DNA from: Flavobacteriales bacterium
GTDB lineage: Bacteria > Bacteroidota > Bacteroidia > Flavobacteriales_F > PHOS-HE28
Direction of reading: 5' to 3'
Length of the DNA stretch: 52,287 nucleotides
Assembly: GCA_016713865.1 (NCBI GenBank)
Contig: JADJOG010000028.1
Span: 1 to 52,287 of the forward strand
Shown here: one piece after another, positions 1 to 7,729 of the stretch
How the letters are laid out: the number at the start of each line of letters is the position of its first letter
How positions within the stretch are numbered: position 1 is the stretch's first letter
Translations under genes and position numbers: made by a program
Notes under the pieces: generated by a model
Told to the model about the DNA's origin: nothing
Databases searched by the model: none
The model's input: the letters and a program-made list of their open reading frames with translations, nothing else

Positions 1-53
1 GCAATTTCGGCGGGCTCGACCTTCAGGCGCTGAGCGAGGCCTTCACCGCATAG
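1..53 (+). CDS. 3' end of an unidentified gene (partial)
   Basis: The first 53 bases read as an open forward frame ending in TAG at 51-53, giving the tail NFGGLDLQALSEAFTA. It converges on the minus-strand membrane gene and overlaps its end by about 10 bases, a tight convergent layout seen elsewhere in the window. The rest of the gene lies outside the window and the fragment is too short to assign a family. Confidence 0.4.
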   Translation, partial: NFGGLDLQALSEAFTA

Positions 54-525
54 CGCGGCGCAGGAGCTTGTGGTGGATGGCGCCGATGATGAGCGAATTC
101 GCCACGCCCGCGGCGAGCAGCGCGAAGAAGCTCATGCTCGCATAATTGAACGGTGTGAAGAACTGCGTGATGCGCGGGCGCACAACGGCTTCGTCCTGGC
201 CATCCTCGACCGCGCTGAAGATCAAAAAGCCTCCACTTTGCGCACGAAGAACTCCGGCTCGATGGCGTGGTAGTACCACCATAGGAAGAGCAGCATCATG
301 AGCGCATAGAGCGAGGCGCTCTTGAAGCCATCGCGCACGAGCCGCGGGAATCCGGCGGCTGCATGATCCTTGCGCAAGAGGCTGAGCTGCGCGAAGAAGA
401 CCGTGGTCGCGATCGCGAGGAAGTGCACCAGCATGAAGTCGGTTCCTTCCGGAGCGGCACCCGTTGCATGCAGGATCAGGGCGCAGGGCGATGACGGCGA
501 GGGCCGTGAGAGCGGCAAGCACCAT
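43..525 (-). CDS. DUF4199-like membrane protein (frameshifted)
   Basis: A small inner-membrane protein of about 155 residues, beginning 6 bases after the rho stop and so probably co-transcribed with rho. No frame is intact. The N-terminal helix (MVLAALTALAVIAL) is in one frame. The middle, with two hydrophobic segments around MLVHFLAIATTVFF and LYALMMLLFLWWYY, is in a second. The C-terminus, with FFTPFNYASMSFFALLAAG and a final basic tail, returns to the first frame. Shifts lie near 485 and 225. The pattern of a helix, the motif IEPEFFVRK, then a phenylalanine-rich stretch before the last helix resembles the DUF4199 family of Bacteroidota. Function is unknown. The family call is by eye, while its being a real membrane gene is likely. 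Confidence 0.5.
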   Translation of the reverse strand: MVLAALTALAVIALRPDPACNGCRSGRNRLHAGALPRDRDHGLLRAAQPLAQGSCSRRIPAARARWLQERLALCAHDAALPMVVLPRHRAGVLRAQSGGFLIFSAVEDGQDEAVVRPRITQFFTPFNYASMSFFALLAAGVANSLIIGAIHHKLLRRAMR

Positions 526-530
526 GTTCC

Positions 531-2340
531 TCAGCTATTCATGCTGATCAGGAACTCCTCGTTGCTCTTGGTTCCTTCCATGTGCTTCTTCACGAACTCC
601 ATCGCCTCCACGCTATTCATGTCGGCCAGGTGCTTGCGCAGGATCCATGCGTTGCAGCACTTCCTTCCCGTGCAGCAGGTCGTCGCGGCGCGTGCCTGAG
701 CTCATGATGTCGATCGCGGGGAAGATGCGGCGGTTGCTGATCTTGCGATCGAGCTGCAATTCCATGTTGCCTGTGCCCTTGAATTCCTCGAAGATCACCT
801 CGTCCATCTTGCTGCCGGTATCGACCAGTGCCGTGGCGAGGATGGTGAGCGATCCGCCGTTCTCGATCTTCCGCGCAGCTCCGAAGAAGCGCTTGGGCTT
901 CTGCAGCGCGTTGGCATCAACACCGCCGCTGAGGATCTTGCCGCTGGCGGGTTGCACGGTGTTGTAAGCGCGCGCCAAACGCGTGATGGAGTCGAGCAGG
1001 ATCACCACGTCGTGGCCGCATTCGGTGAGCGCCTTGGCCTTCTCCAGCACGATACCAGCAACGGCCACGTGGCGCGAGGCGGGTTCATCGAAGGTGCTTG
1101 CGATCACTTCGGCCTTCACGCTGCGCGCCATGTCGGTCACCTCTTCCGGGCGTTCATCGATCAACAGCACGATGAGGTAGGCTTCCGGATGGTTCGCTGC
1201 GATGGCGTTGGCCACATCCTTCAGCAACACGGTCTTGCCGGTCTTGGGCTGCGCCACGATCAGGCCCCGTTGGCCTTTGCCGATAGGAGCGAAGAGGTCC
1301 AGCACACGCATGCTGATGTTGGCATCCTTGGCTGCGAGCGTGAACTTCTCATCCGGGAACAGCGGCGTGAGGAACTTGAACGGCACACGGTCGCGCACCC
1401 ATTCGGGATCACGGCCATTGATGCGATCGATCTTCACCAGCGGGAAGAATTTGTCGCCTTCGCGCGGCGGACGGACGAATCCGCTTACGGTGTCGCCCAG
1501 CTTAAAACCATACTGCTTGATGATCTGCTGGGTCACGTAAACATCATCGGGCGAAGCGAGGTAATTGTAATCACTGCTGCGCAGGAAGCCGTAGCCCTCG
1601 GGCATCACCTCCAGCACGCCTTCGCACTCCACGAAGGCATCGAATGCGATCTGCTCGCGTTGCGGCTGTTGTGGCTGCTGCTGGCGCTCGTGGCGTTGCT
1701 GGCCTTCGTTGCCTTGGCGCTGCTGGTCGCCGCCATTCGGTTGGCGCTCTTGCCGCTCGGGGCGTTCGGGCCGATCTGAACGGTGCTGGTCGCGTCGGTC
1801 GTCGCGACGTTCATCGCGGCGCTCATCGCGCTGTGGGCGGTCGCCTTCAGCGCGCGGCTCTTGTGGTGGCCGGTTCTCGCCGCCAGGCTGCCGCTCTGTT
1901 CGGCCTCGCTCCCGGCGTTCGCGCCAGCGCTCCTCGCGCAATTCGCGATTCGATTTCGGTTGCGATGGCGGGGTGTCTGCTACTGGCTTGGGTTCTTCTT
2001 TGGCCGCAGGCTTCGGCTCTTCCTCCTCGTCGTCCTCATCTTCATCGTCATCGTCGGCTCCGTTCTCATCATCATCGTCCTCCTCGTCGTCGTCATCCGA
2101 TTCCATCGGCTCGGGGTCTTCAACCAAAGCTGGTTCTTCGCTGGTGGCCAAAGCCGTGAGGTCTTCTTCAGCGCGGAAAGCCGGCCCGATGCTCTTCTCG
2201 CTCTTGGCGGCTTGGGCTTCGAGGATTTTCTCGATCAAGTCGGCCTTCTTCAGCGTGTCGGCCTTCTTCAAGCCCAGGGTGCGGGCCATTTCCTTCAGTT
2301 CGGCCAGCTTATGGCCATTGAGCGCTTCACGGTCGAGCAT
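531..2340 (-). CDS. rho: Transcription termination factor Rho (one frameshift near the C-terminus)
   Basis: Hexameric RNA helicase that ends transcription on untranslated RNA. The start MLDREALNGHKLAEL at 2340 opens the Rho N-terminal domain (about residues 1-45). A low-complexity insert typical of Bacteroidota follows: an Asp/Glu block (about 75-115), then an Arg/Gln-rich block (about 130-235). The cold-shock RNA-binding fold (EGYGFLRSSDYNYLASPDD) comes next, then the ATPase core with Walker A AQPKTGKT, VLLIDERPEEVTDM, and SGGVDANALQKPKRFFGAARK. The frame breaks near 648, where a Trp codon of the expected QRMWILRKHL is collapsed by about 2 bases. The other frame continues to the tail EGTKSNEEFLISMNS and TGA at 531-533. 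Total is about 603 residues. Open frame upstream of 2340 was rejected because the Rho_N domain begins there. A TACGTTTG box lies about 135 bases upstream. Confidence 0.95.
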
Positions 2341-2474
2341 GCACGGTAGTATGTAGTGGAAGAGGAACGAAGGCTTCAGCCTCCGTGTGAAGCCGATGGG
2401 CTTCGATTCGTTGCAGGATGTCTTGGGTCGGGAACAGGCACCGGTTGGAGGCGCCCGTGGAATGGAGTACGGCG

Positions 2475-2482
2475 CAAACGTA
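2475..2482 (-). promoter_or_regulatory. Candidate -7 promoter box for rho
   Basis: On the minus strand the sequence reads TACGTTTG, an exact match to the Bacteroidota -7 consensus TAnnTTTG. It would give a leader of about 130 bases before the rho start at 2340, plausible for a gene that is often autoregulated. No clear -33 TTG was found at the ideal spacing, so this is tentative. Confidence 0.35.
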
Positions 2483-2512
2483 AGTCGAGCATCTTTACGC
2501 CCCTTTTTCCAC

Positions 2513-2987
2513 ATGCGATCCAGCGCATCCAATCGGTTTCTTGGCACTGGCGGCAGCTGTGCTTCTCCTGTTCGCCTTCCCGCTGGTCCAATACCACCGA
2601 GCGGATCAGCAGCATTTCAATATGGCGCTCACCAGCCTGCAGCTGACCGACGGCACGCCGGTGCAGGACGCCGACTATAAGCTCCCGGTGGCTGTGCTGG
2701 CGGTTGTGCTTGCAGGTCTGTGGCTCGTGGCGGTGTTCCTGTACCGCAACCGGCCAAGGCAAGTGCGCATGGTGCGCTACGGCTACCTTCTTGCGGCGAC
2801 GCTGTTCGCGAGCATGTGGATCACGCATAGCTCGGTTGCCGCTTACATCGGCCGCGAGGCGCAACTGGATTTCGCGTTGCAGCCCGCCTTCTTCCTTCCA
2901 TTGCTGGCTGTCGCACTCGCATTCCTCGCCGATCGCGCTATCCGCAAGGACGAGGCCCTGGTGCGCAGCGCCGATCGCCTGCGTTAG
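2513..2987 (+). CDS. DUF4293 family membrane protein (frameshift near the start)
   Basis: Small four-helix inner-membrane protein conserved across Bacteroidota, usually next to rho; here it is divergent from rho. The diagnostic C-terminus AIRKDEALVRSADRLR is present, with helices around LAAAVLLLFAFPLV, LPVAVLAVVLAGLWLVAVF, YLLAATLFASMW and FFLPLLAVALAFLA. The N-terminal motif IQRIQSV lies at 2517-2537 in another frame; adding one T to the TTT at about 2535-2538 joins it as IQRIQSVFLALAAAV. The first possible ATG is 2513, which may need another small indel to be in frame. Without repair the frame opens only from the TTG at 2541. The stop overlaps the convergent hydratase gene by 4 bases. Function is unknown. 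Confidence 0.8.
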
Positions 2988-3754
2988 CGCTTGGCGGCTT
3001 CGGCCTTGAACTTCGCGATGGCGTTCCGGGTGAAATCCGAGAGCACCAAGCGCCCGCTGATCCTGGCCCGTTCGATTAGGAGCGCATCCCAGTCCTCGGT
3101 GCCTTTCCACATCACGCGCTTGATGTCGGACATAGCCTCAGGGCTGTACGCCGCCAGTTCGCGCGCATGCGAATCGATCCGTGCGTCAAGGGCCTCCATG
3201 GTATCGAAGACCTCGGCGTAGATGCCATGCTGCTCGCACCAAGTGGAGCTGCGGCGGGTCGCGGGCGTGGCGCTAAGCAAGCCGAAGTGGCCTGTGCCCA
3301 CCTTGCGTTCAACCGCAGGGCCCACCACGAAGGGCCCGATGCCCACCGCCAACTCGCTCAAGCGCGCGCTGGCGCTGCTGTGCGCATAGGCGATGTCAAC
3401 CGCGCAGGCCAATCCGACACCGCCGCCCACACAATGGCTGTGGATGCGGCCGATCACGAATACCGGCACCGTGCGGATGGCGTTGATCACATGCGCGAAT
3501 CCGCTGAAGAACTCCAGCCCGCGCTCCGCATCGTCGATCGCGACCAGTTCGTCGAAGCTGGCACCGGCGCAAAAGGCCTTCTCGCCATCGCTGCGCAGGA
3601 TGATCACCCGTGTGTCGCCATCGCGACCAGCGCTGGTGATCGCTTCGGCGATGCCGCGCAGGATGTGGCCCGGTAGGCTGTTGCTCTTGGGATGATGGAA
3701 GGTGATGGTGGAGATGCCGCCTTCCGAATGGGTGTTCACGTAGCCGTCGCTCAT
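2984..3754 (-). CDS. Enoyl-CoA hydratase/isomerase family protein
   Basis: A crotonase-fold acyl-CoA enzyme of about 257 residues, probably adding water to, or isomerising, an enoyl-CoA in fatty-acid or branched-chain amino-acid breakdown. Seen: an N-terminal beta strand GGISTITFHHPKSNSL, the oxyanion-hole segment GEKAFCAGASFDEL, the second oxyanion segment RIHSHCVGGGVGLACAVDIAYA, and the C-terminal trimerisation helices. The start MSDGYVNTHSEGG at 3752-3754 was chosen because homology begins there; an ATG two codons earlier is equally possible, and open frame further upstream looks non-coding. The segment around ATPATRRSSTW is unlike the usual family sequence and could hide a pair of small indels. 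The exact substrate cannot be told from sequence. It ends convergently with the DUF4293 gene. Confidence 0.85.
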   Translation of the reverse strand: MSDGYVNTHSEGGISTITFHHPKSNSLPGHILRGIAEAITSAGRDGDTRVIILRSDGEKAFCAGASFDELVAIDDAERGLEFFSGFAHVINAIRTVPVFVIGRIHSHCVGGGVGLACAVDIAYAHSSASARLSELAVGIGPFVVGPAVERKVGTGHFGLLSATPATRRSSTWCEQHGIYAEVFDTMEALDARIDSHARELAAYSPEAMSDIKRVMWKGTEDWDALLIERARISGRLVLSDFTRNAIAKFKAEAAKR

Positions 3755-3878
3755 GCGCATTGCGCTTGTCGTTGTGCCGACAAGCAGGGGCGAAGATGGC
3801 GCAGGGCTTCCTTTCCTGATTTGCATGACCTACGCACGACATCTGTTCATCTCATCGTGCGATGCCGGGCGCGTATGT

Positions 3879-3886
3879 CATATTTG
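3879..3886 (+). promoter_or_regulatory. Candidate -7 promoter box for the DinB-like gene
   Basis: CATATTTG matches seven of eight positions of TAnnTTTG in the 180-base divergent gap between the hydratase gene and the DinB-like gene. It lies about 49 bases before the ATG at 3935. No convincing -33 element was seen. Confidence 0.25.
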
Positions 3887-3934
3887 TGTCAAGCTCCAAG
3901 GCACTAGCGCACGAAGGCACCCACAAGCAGCGTC

Positions 3935-4768
3935 ATGGGAACCATGAGAACGATGAATTGGAACGAGCGCCGCTTGCCATTCGGCAAGGACCCTGTTGAA
4001 TTCCCATTCCTCTTGGAGCGCATGGAGGGCACGCCCATCAGGGTGGCCGCGTTGTTCCGCGAGCATCCTGTGGAGCGGCTGGTGATGGGCATGAGCGGGA
4101 AGTGGAGCCCATTGGAGATCCTGGCGCATCTGCTGCACATCGATCGCTGCATGCAAGCCCGGGTCGATGATTTCGCGGAACGCCGGCAGTCGCTCTGCCG
4201 CATCGAGCTCGATGATCAGGATGCGCGCATCGCCCTGCATCGCGCGCAGCCGCCGGGCGATTTGATTGAGGAATTCCGGCTTACGCGCGGGCACCTGATT
4301 CGTCGCTTGCGCCAACTGGACGACCAAGCGCTTCGCCACCGCGCCACTCACCCCTGCATGGCCATTGCCTATGGCCCGGCCGACATGGCCTTGTGGCTGG
4401 CGGAGCATGATGATCACCATTTGGTGGCCATGCGCGCGCAGCTCGCCGGTTTCGCGGGTGTGATCGTTGATCGCCTGTTAACGGGCGAATCACGAGAAAG
4501 CCCCCGTCTATCTTCGGCGCCGCACGAAAACAGCACCGTATGCGCGCGATCGTACTCTTCTCCCGCCTCATCGTCGGCTCGCTCTTCATCGTCAGCGGCC
4601 TCATCAAGGCCAACGATTCCCTGGGCTTCTCCTACAAATTGGAGGAGTACTTCGCCGAGAGCGCGCTCAATCTTCCGGGCCTCGCGCCGTGGGCATTGGC
4701 ATTGGCCGTGCTCGCTTGCTTGGCTGAAATCGTGCTCGGCTTCGCGGTGCTCTTCGGTGGGCGCATGA
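3935..4768 (+). CDS. DinB-like (DUF664/YfiT-type) protein, 3' end uncertain
   Basis: The first 175 residues look like a DinB/YfiT four-helix protein: an N-terminal stretch, GKWSPLEILAHLLHIDRCM with the metal-site His, RLRQLDDQALRHRATHP, and a C-terminal helix WLAEHDDHHLVAMRAQL with the clustered histidines HDDHH. Such proteins are putative metal-dependent enzymes or thiol transferases of mostly unknown substrate. The frame as printed runs on to 4768, 229 bases into the following DoxX gene, and its last 100 residues are Ser/Arg-rich and look non-coding. A single indel around 4450-4460 would bring in a stop at 4461-4463 or 4468-4470, ending the protein after the AGF motif. That shorter end is more likely. 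Three ATGs (3935, 3944, 3953) could start it. Confidence 0.6.
   Translation: MGTMRTMNWNERRLPFGKDPVEFPFLLERMEGTPIRVAALFREHPVERLVMGMSGKWSPLEILAHLLHIDRCMQARVDDFAERRQSLCRIELDDQDARIALHRAQPPGDLIEEFRLTRGHLIRRLRQLDDQALRHRATHPCMAIAYGPADMALWLAEHDDHHLVAMRAQLAGFAGVIVDRLLTGESRESPRLSSAPHENSTVCARSYSSPASSSARSSSSAASSRPTIPWASPTNWRSTSPRARSIFRASRRGHWHWPCSLAWLKSCSASRCSSVGA
4509..4516 (+). promoter_or_regulatory. Candidate -7 box upstream of the BT_3928-like gene
   Basis: TATCTTCG, the local variant of TAnnTTTG, lies 24 bases before the ATG at 4540. The same form (TATNTTCG) precedes tRNA-Arg and nfeD in this window, which supports it as a real promoter element. Confidence 0.35.
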
Positions 4769-5889
4769 AGCTGGCCACCATCGCGCTCTTCGGGCTCACC
4801 GTCTTCTTCGGATGGCTAACCCTCTATACCGCCACATGCGATCCGCAAGGCACTTACACTGTGATGGTGAATGGCGTGGCGGAACAGCGCCCCGTGACCT
4901 GCGTGACCGATTGCGGCTGCTTCGGCGATGCCATGAAAGGAAGCGTGGGCCGCAGCCTGACGCCGTGGGAGAGCTTCTACAAGGACGCCATCCTCTTCGT
5001 GTTCATCCTGCCCATTCTCTTTGTTGCGTTGCGCAGCAAGGAGAGCTCTGAACAGCAAGGGCGACGATATGATCCTGCTGCCCGGCGGACTGCTCATGGT
5101 AGCGGTGTGGAGCTGGATCTTCACCTGGTGGGGACCCGTGTGGTTCACCTCGTCGGTTTCATGGGCTATGCGCTGATCAAGCGCGGCATGCAGGGCGCGA
5201 AGGCCGAATGGGCCACGGCAGGCTGGGCCGCTGTGATCACGCTCGCCTTCACGTGGTGGTGCTATGCGCATCTGCCCGTGCGCGATTACCGTCCGTATGC
5301 CGAAGGGAAGAGCATCAGCGAGCAGAAGGCGGGGGCGAAGGCAGCGGTCACGAGCGTATTCCTCAGCTACAAGAACATCAATACGGGTGAGGTGAAGGAA
5401 TACGATACCGGTGGCTCCTATCCGTGGAACGACAGCAATTTCGTGTTCGTTGAGAACAGCAATCGCGTGGTGGTGGTGCAACCGGGCATCGAATCGCAGG
5501 TGCAGGATTTCCGGCTCACCGACCGCGATGGCGTCGAACTCACCGATGGCATCCTCGCGGAGGAGCAGCCCATGCTGCTCGTGCTCTGCTATAACGTGAA
5601 GAAGTCGGCCACCGGCAATATGCCCGCCATTGCTAAGCTCGCCGCCGATGCCGAAGCCGCCGGCTGGTACGCCTATGGCATGAGCGCCAACGGCTGGGAC
5701 GATATCGAGGACTTCCGCCACGCGCATCAGCTGGCCTTCCCATTCGCGCAGGGCGATGAGAAAGTGATCAAGACCATGGCGCGCGCGAACCCGGCCGTAT
5801 TGCTCCTGAAGAAAGGCCGTGTGATGGGCATTTGGCATGGCAACGATGCACCCACCTTGGAAGAAGCGAAGAAGAAGTTGAAGGATTAA
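4540..5889 (+). CDS. BT_3928 family (DoxX plus thioredoxin-like) membrane protein
   Basis: A polytopic inner-membrane protein of Bacteroidota, about 449 residues as read. The N-terminal half is DoxX-like: LIVGSLFIVSGLIKANDSLGF, then helices to about residue 160, with the cysteine pairs CDPQG and CVTDCGCFGD that suggest redox chemistry. The C-terminal half is a periplasmic thioredoxin-like domain without the CxxC (QPMLLVLCYNVKKSA, then NPAVLLLKKGRVMGIWHG). Residues about 170-203 (5045-5150) are out of character; the +1 frame there encodes MILLPGGLLMVAVWSWIF, a proper membrane helix. Two compensating indels near 5048 and 5150 are therefore likely. It lies just upstream of tpiA, an arrangement I recall as common in this phylum. 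Function is not established. Confidence 0.8.
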   Translation: MRAIVLFSRLIVGSLFIVSGLIKANDSLGFSYKLEEYFAESALNLPGLAPWALALAVLACLAEIVLGFAVLFGGRMKLATIALFGLTVFFGWLTLYTATCDPQGTYTVMVNGVAEQRPVTCVTDCGCFGDAMKGSVGRSLTPWESFYKDAILFVFILPILFVALRSKESSEQQGRRYDPAARRTAHGSGVELDLHLVGTRVVHLVGFMGYALIKRGMQGAKAEWATAGWAAVITLAFTWWCYAHLPVRDYRPYAEGKSISEQKAGAKAAVTSVFLSYKNINTGEVKEYDTGGSYPWNDSNFVFVENSNRVVVVQPGIESQVQDFRLTDRDGVELTDGILAEEQPMLLVLCYNVKKSATGNMPAIAKLAADAEAAGWYAYGMSANGWDDIEDFRHAHQLAFPFAQGDEKVIKTMARANPAVLLLKKGRVMGIWHGNDAPTLEEAKKKLKD

Positions 5890-5914
5890 GAGCGATCACT
5901 AGCGAAGCACGCAC

Positions 5915-6676
5915 ATGCGAACCATCGTTGCAGGGAACTGGAAAATGAATACCGACCGCGCCAGCGCCGCGGCATTGATCAGCGCGCTGGTGAAGTCAGC
6001 GGGCTCTATTGCCGATGGCGTGCAGGTGATCATCGCGCCGCCTTTCCCATTCCTCAGCATGGCCGTTGAGCAATGCGCAGGCACGCGGATCATGGTTGCC
6101 GCGCAGAATTGCCATCAAGCGGAGAAGGGCGCCTATACCGGTGAGGTGAGCGCCTCCATGCTGAAGAGCATCGGCGTGCAGGCATGCATCGTGGGGCATA
6201 GCGAGCGTCGGCAATACTTCAGCGAAAGCGATGCGCTCATTGGCGAGAAGACGGCCGCTTTGCTGGCCCAGGGCCTCATACCCATTTTCTGCTGCGGCGA
6301 AAAGAAGGAGGACCGCGAGAGCGGTCGCCACTACGATGTGGTGACCGAGCAGATGAAAGGCGCGCTCGGCCGGTTCACCAATCCGGAATTGGAGCGCATC
6401 ATTCTCGCCTACGAACCGGTGTGGGCCATTGGCACCGGGCTCACAGCCTCGAAAGAGCAAGCGCAGGACATGCACGCCCACATGCGCTCGCTGCTTCACA
6501 TGCACGGGCCATCGGTTGCGGAGCGCGTTCCGATCCTGTACGGCGGCAGCTGCAATCCCTCGAATGCCGAAAGCCTTTTCGGGCAGCATGATGTGAACGG
6601 TGGCTTGATCGGGGGAGCATCGCTTTTGGCGGAGCAGTTCTTGGAGCTGGTGAGGATTGCCGGGATGAAGCAGTAG
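5915..6676 (+). CDS. tpiA: Triose-phosphate isomerase
   Basis: Interconverts glyceraldehyde-3-phosphate and dihydroxyacetone phosphate in glycolysis and gluconeogenesis; cytosolic dimer. Complete at 253 residues, the usual length. Active-site residues are visible: Lys10 in GNWKMN, His95 in IVGHSERRQYFSE, Glu167 in AYEPVWAIGTG, and the phosphate-binding loops YGGSCNPSNA and NGGLIGGASL. The ATG at 5915 is the only sensible start and is 25 bases after the preceding gene, so the two may be co-transcribed. The TAG stop lies inside the first heptamer array that follows. Confidence 0.97.
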   Translation: MRTIVAGNWKMNTDRASAAALISALVKSAGSIADGVQVIIAPPFPFLSMAVEQCAGTRIMVAAQNCHQAEKGAYTGEVSASMLKSIGVQACIVGHSERRQYFSESDALIGEKTAALLAQGLIPIFCCGEKKEDRESGRHYDVVTEQMKGALGRFTNPELERIILAYEPVWAIGTGLTASKEQAQDMHAHMRSLLHMHGPSVAERVPILYGGSCNPSNAESLFGQHDVNGGLIGGASLLAEQFLELVRIAGMKQ

Positions 6677-6817
6677 GCAGGAGGCAGTTGGCAGTCCGAT
6701 TCACCCTAGTCCGCTAGAGATTCCTCGCGGTGATGAATCGCTGAGCCTTACCGAGTAACATTGCCTACTGCCTACTGCCTACTGTCAACGGCCTACTGCC
6801 TACTGCAAACTGCCTAC
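6673..6817. repeat. Inverted arrays of a 7-bp repeat (TGCCTAC) between tpiA and prmA
   Basis: At 6762-6817 there are eight consecutive 7-base units: TGCCTAC three times, then TGTCAAC, GGCCTAC, TGCCTAC, TGCAAAC and TGCCTAC. At 6673-6693 there are three units of the reverse complement (GTAGGCA, GGAGGCA, GTTGGCA). The two arrays can pair as a long imperfect hairpin with a loop of about 68 bases. The first array starts within the tpiA stop region and the second ends 9 bases before the prmA ATG. It may act as a terminator, attenuator or mRNA-stability element, or be a neutral repeat prone to copy-number change. Confidence 0.8.
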
Positions 6818-6826
6818 TGAGCTAAC

Positions 6827-7729
6827 ATGCCCTACACCCAAGTCACCTTTCTGATCTCTCCTCCCGATCCGTGGCGCGACCTGCTCATGGTAGAACTCGC
6901 TGATATCGGCTTCGACAGTTTCGAGGAAGGCCCACCGATGGGAAAGGCGGTAGTGGCGAACTGAAAGCATACATCCGCAGCGATCGGTTCAACGAGGCCG
7001 CCCTGCGCGAATGCTCGCCTTGCGCGATCCGCATGCGGTGGTCACCTATGAATCCGAAGGAGACCGCCGATCGAAATTGGAACGCCGAATGGGAAAGCAG
7101 CTTCCAACCGGTCGAGATCATGCCGCACGTCGGCGATGAGCGGAGCGATGCATCCGGGTCCATCCGCGCGGAGTTCCATCCGCCCGCCACCGACTTGGGG
7201 CATCATCACACCGCGCATGGCCTTCGGGACAGGACACCATGCCACCACGCGCATGATGGTGCAGGCCATGCTGCCCCTCGAGTGGAAGGGTAAGAGCGTG
7301 TGCGACCTGGGCTGCGGCACCGGGGTGCTGGCGATCCTGGCCATGCGATTGGGGAGCACTGAGCTGCTCGCCATCGACAACGACCCTGGCGCGGTGGAGA
7401 ACGCGATGGAGAATCGTGGCCTGAACGGTTGTTCCGCCATCCGTGTGGAAAAGGGCGACGCAACGACGTTGGCCGGCCTTCGCTTCGACGCAATTTTGGC
7501 GAACATCGAACGCAATGTCCTGCTCGAAGCCATGCCGTTGATGAGCGCCGCGCTGAATCCCGGTGGCGTGCTCTTCCTCAGTGGTTTCGTGCCCGGCGAC
7601 CGCCACATGCTCGCACAGCGCGCGAAAGAATGCGGCCTGGAACTTGCTGAGCGCTTGAAAGAGGGCGAGTGGGCCTGCTGGGTTGCAGGAAACCATGAAC
7701 GTCGCACGAATGAACTCACGGATCGATAG
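6827..7729 (+). CDS. prmA: Ribosomal protein L11 methyltransferase PrmA (multiply frameshifted)
   Basis: Transfers methyl groups from S-adenosylmethionine to ribosomal protein L11. The start MPYTQVTFLISPPDPWRDL at 6827 matches the substrate-recognition domain. The frame then breaks near 6945, at one or two places between 7000 and 7060, and near 7130-7200; the expected pieces appear in turn in other frames (GELKAYIRSD, LALRDPHAVVTYES, ADRNWNAEWESSFQPVEI). From about 7200 the catalytic domain is clean: PRMAFGTGHHATT, the SAM-binding motif CDLGCGTGVLAILAMRLG, the acidic IDNDPGAVENAMEN, and the catalytic-site motif ILANIERNVLL (NIxxxxL). At least four indels are needed. The gene probably runs directly into, or slightly overlaps, the next gene. 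Confidence 0.85.

Noticed and set aside
6762..6817. Possible CRISPR array from regular short repeats
   Set aside because: Units are 7 bases and contiguous, with no unique spacers and no cas genes.
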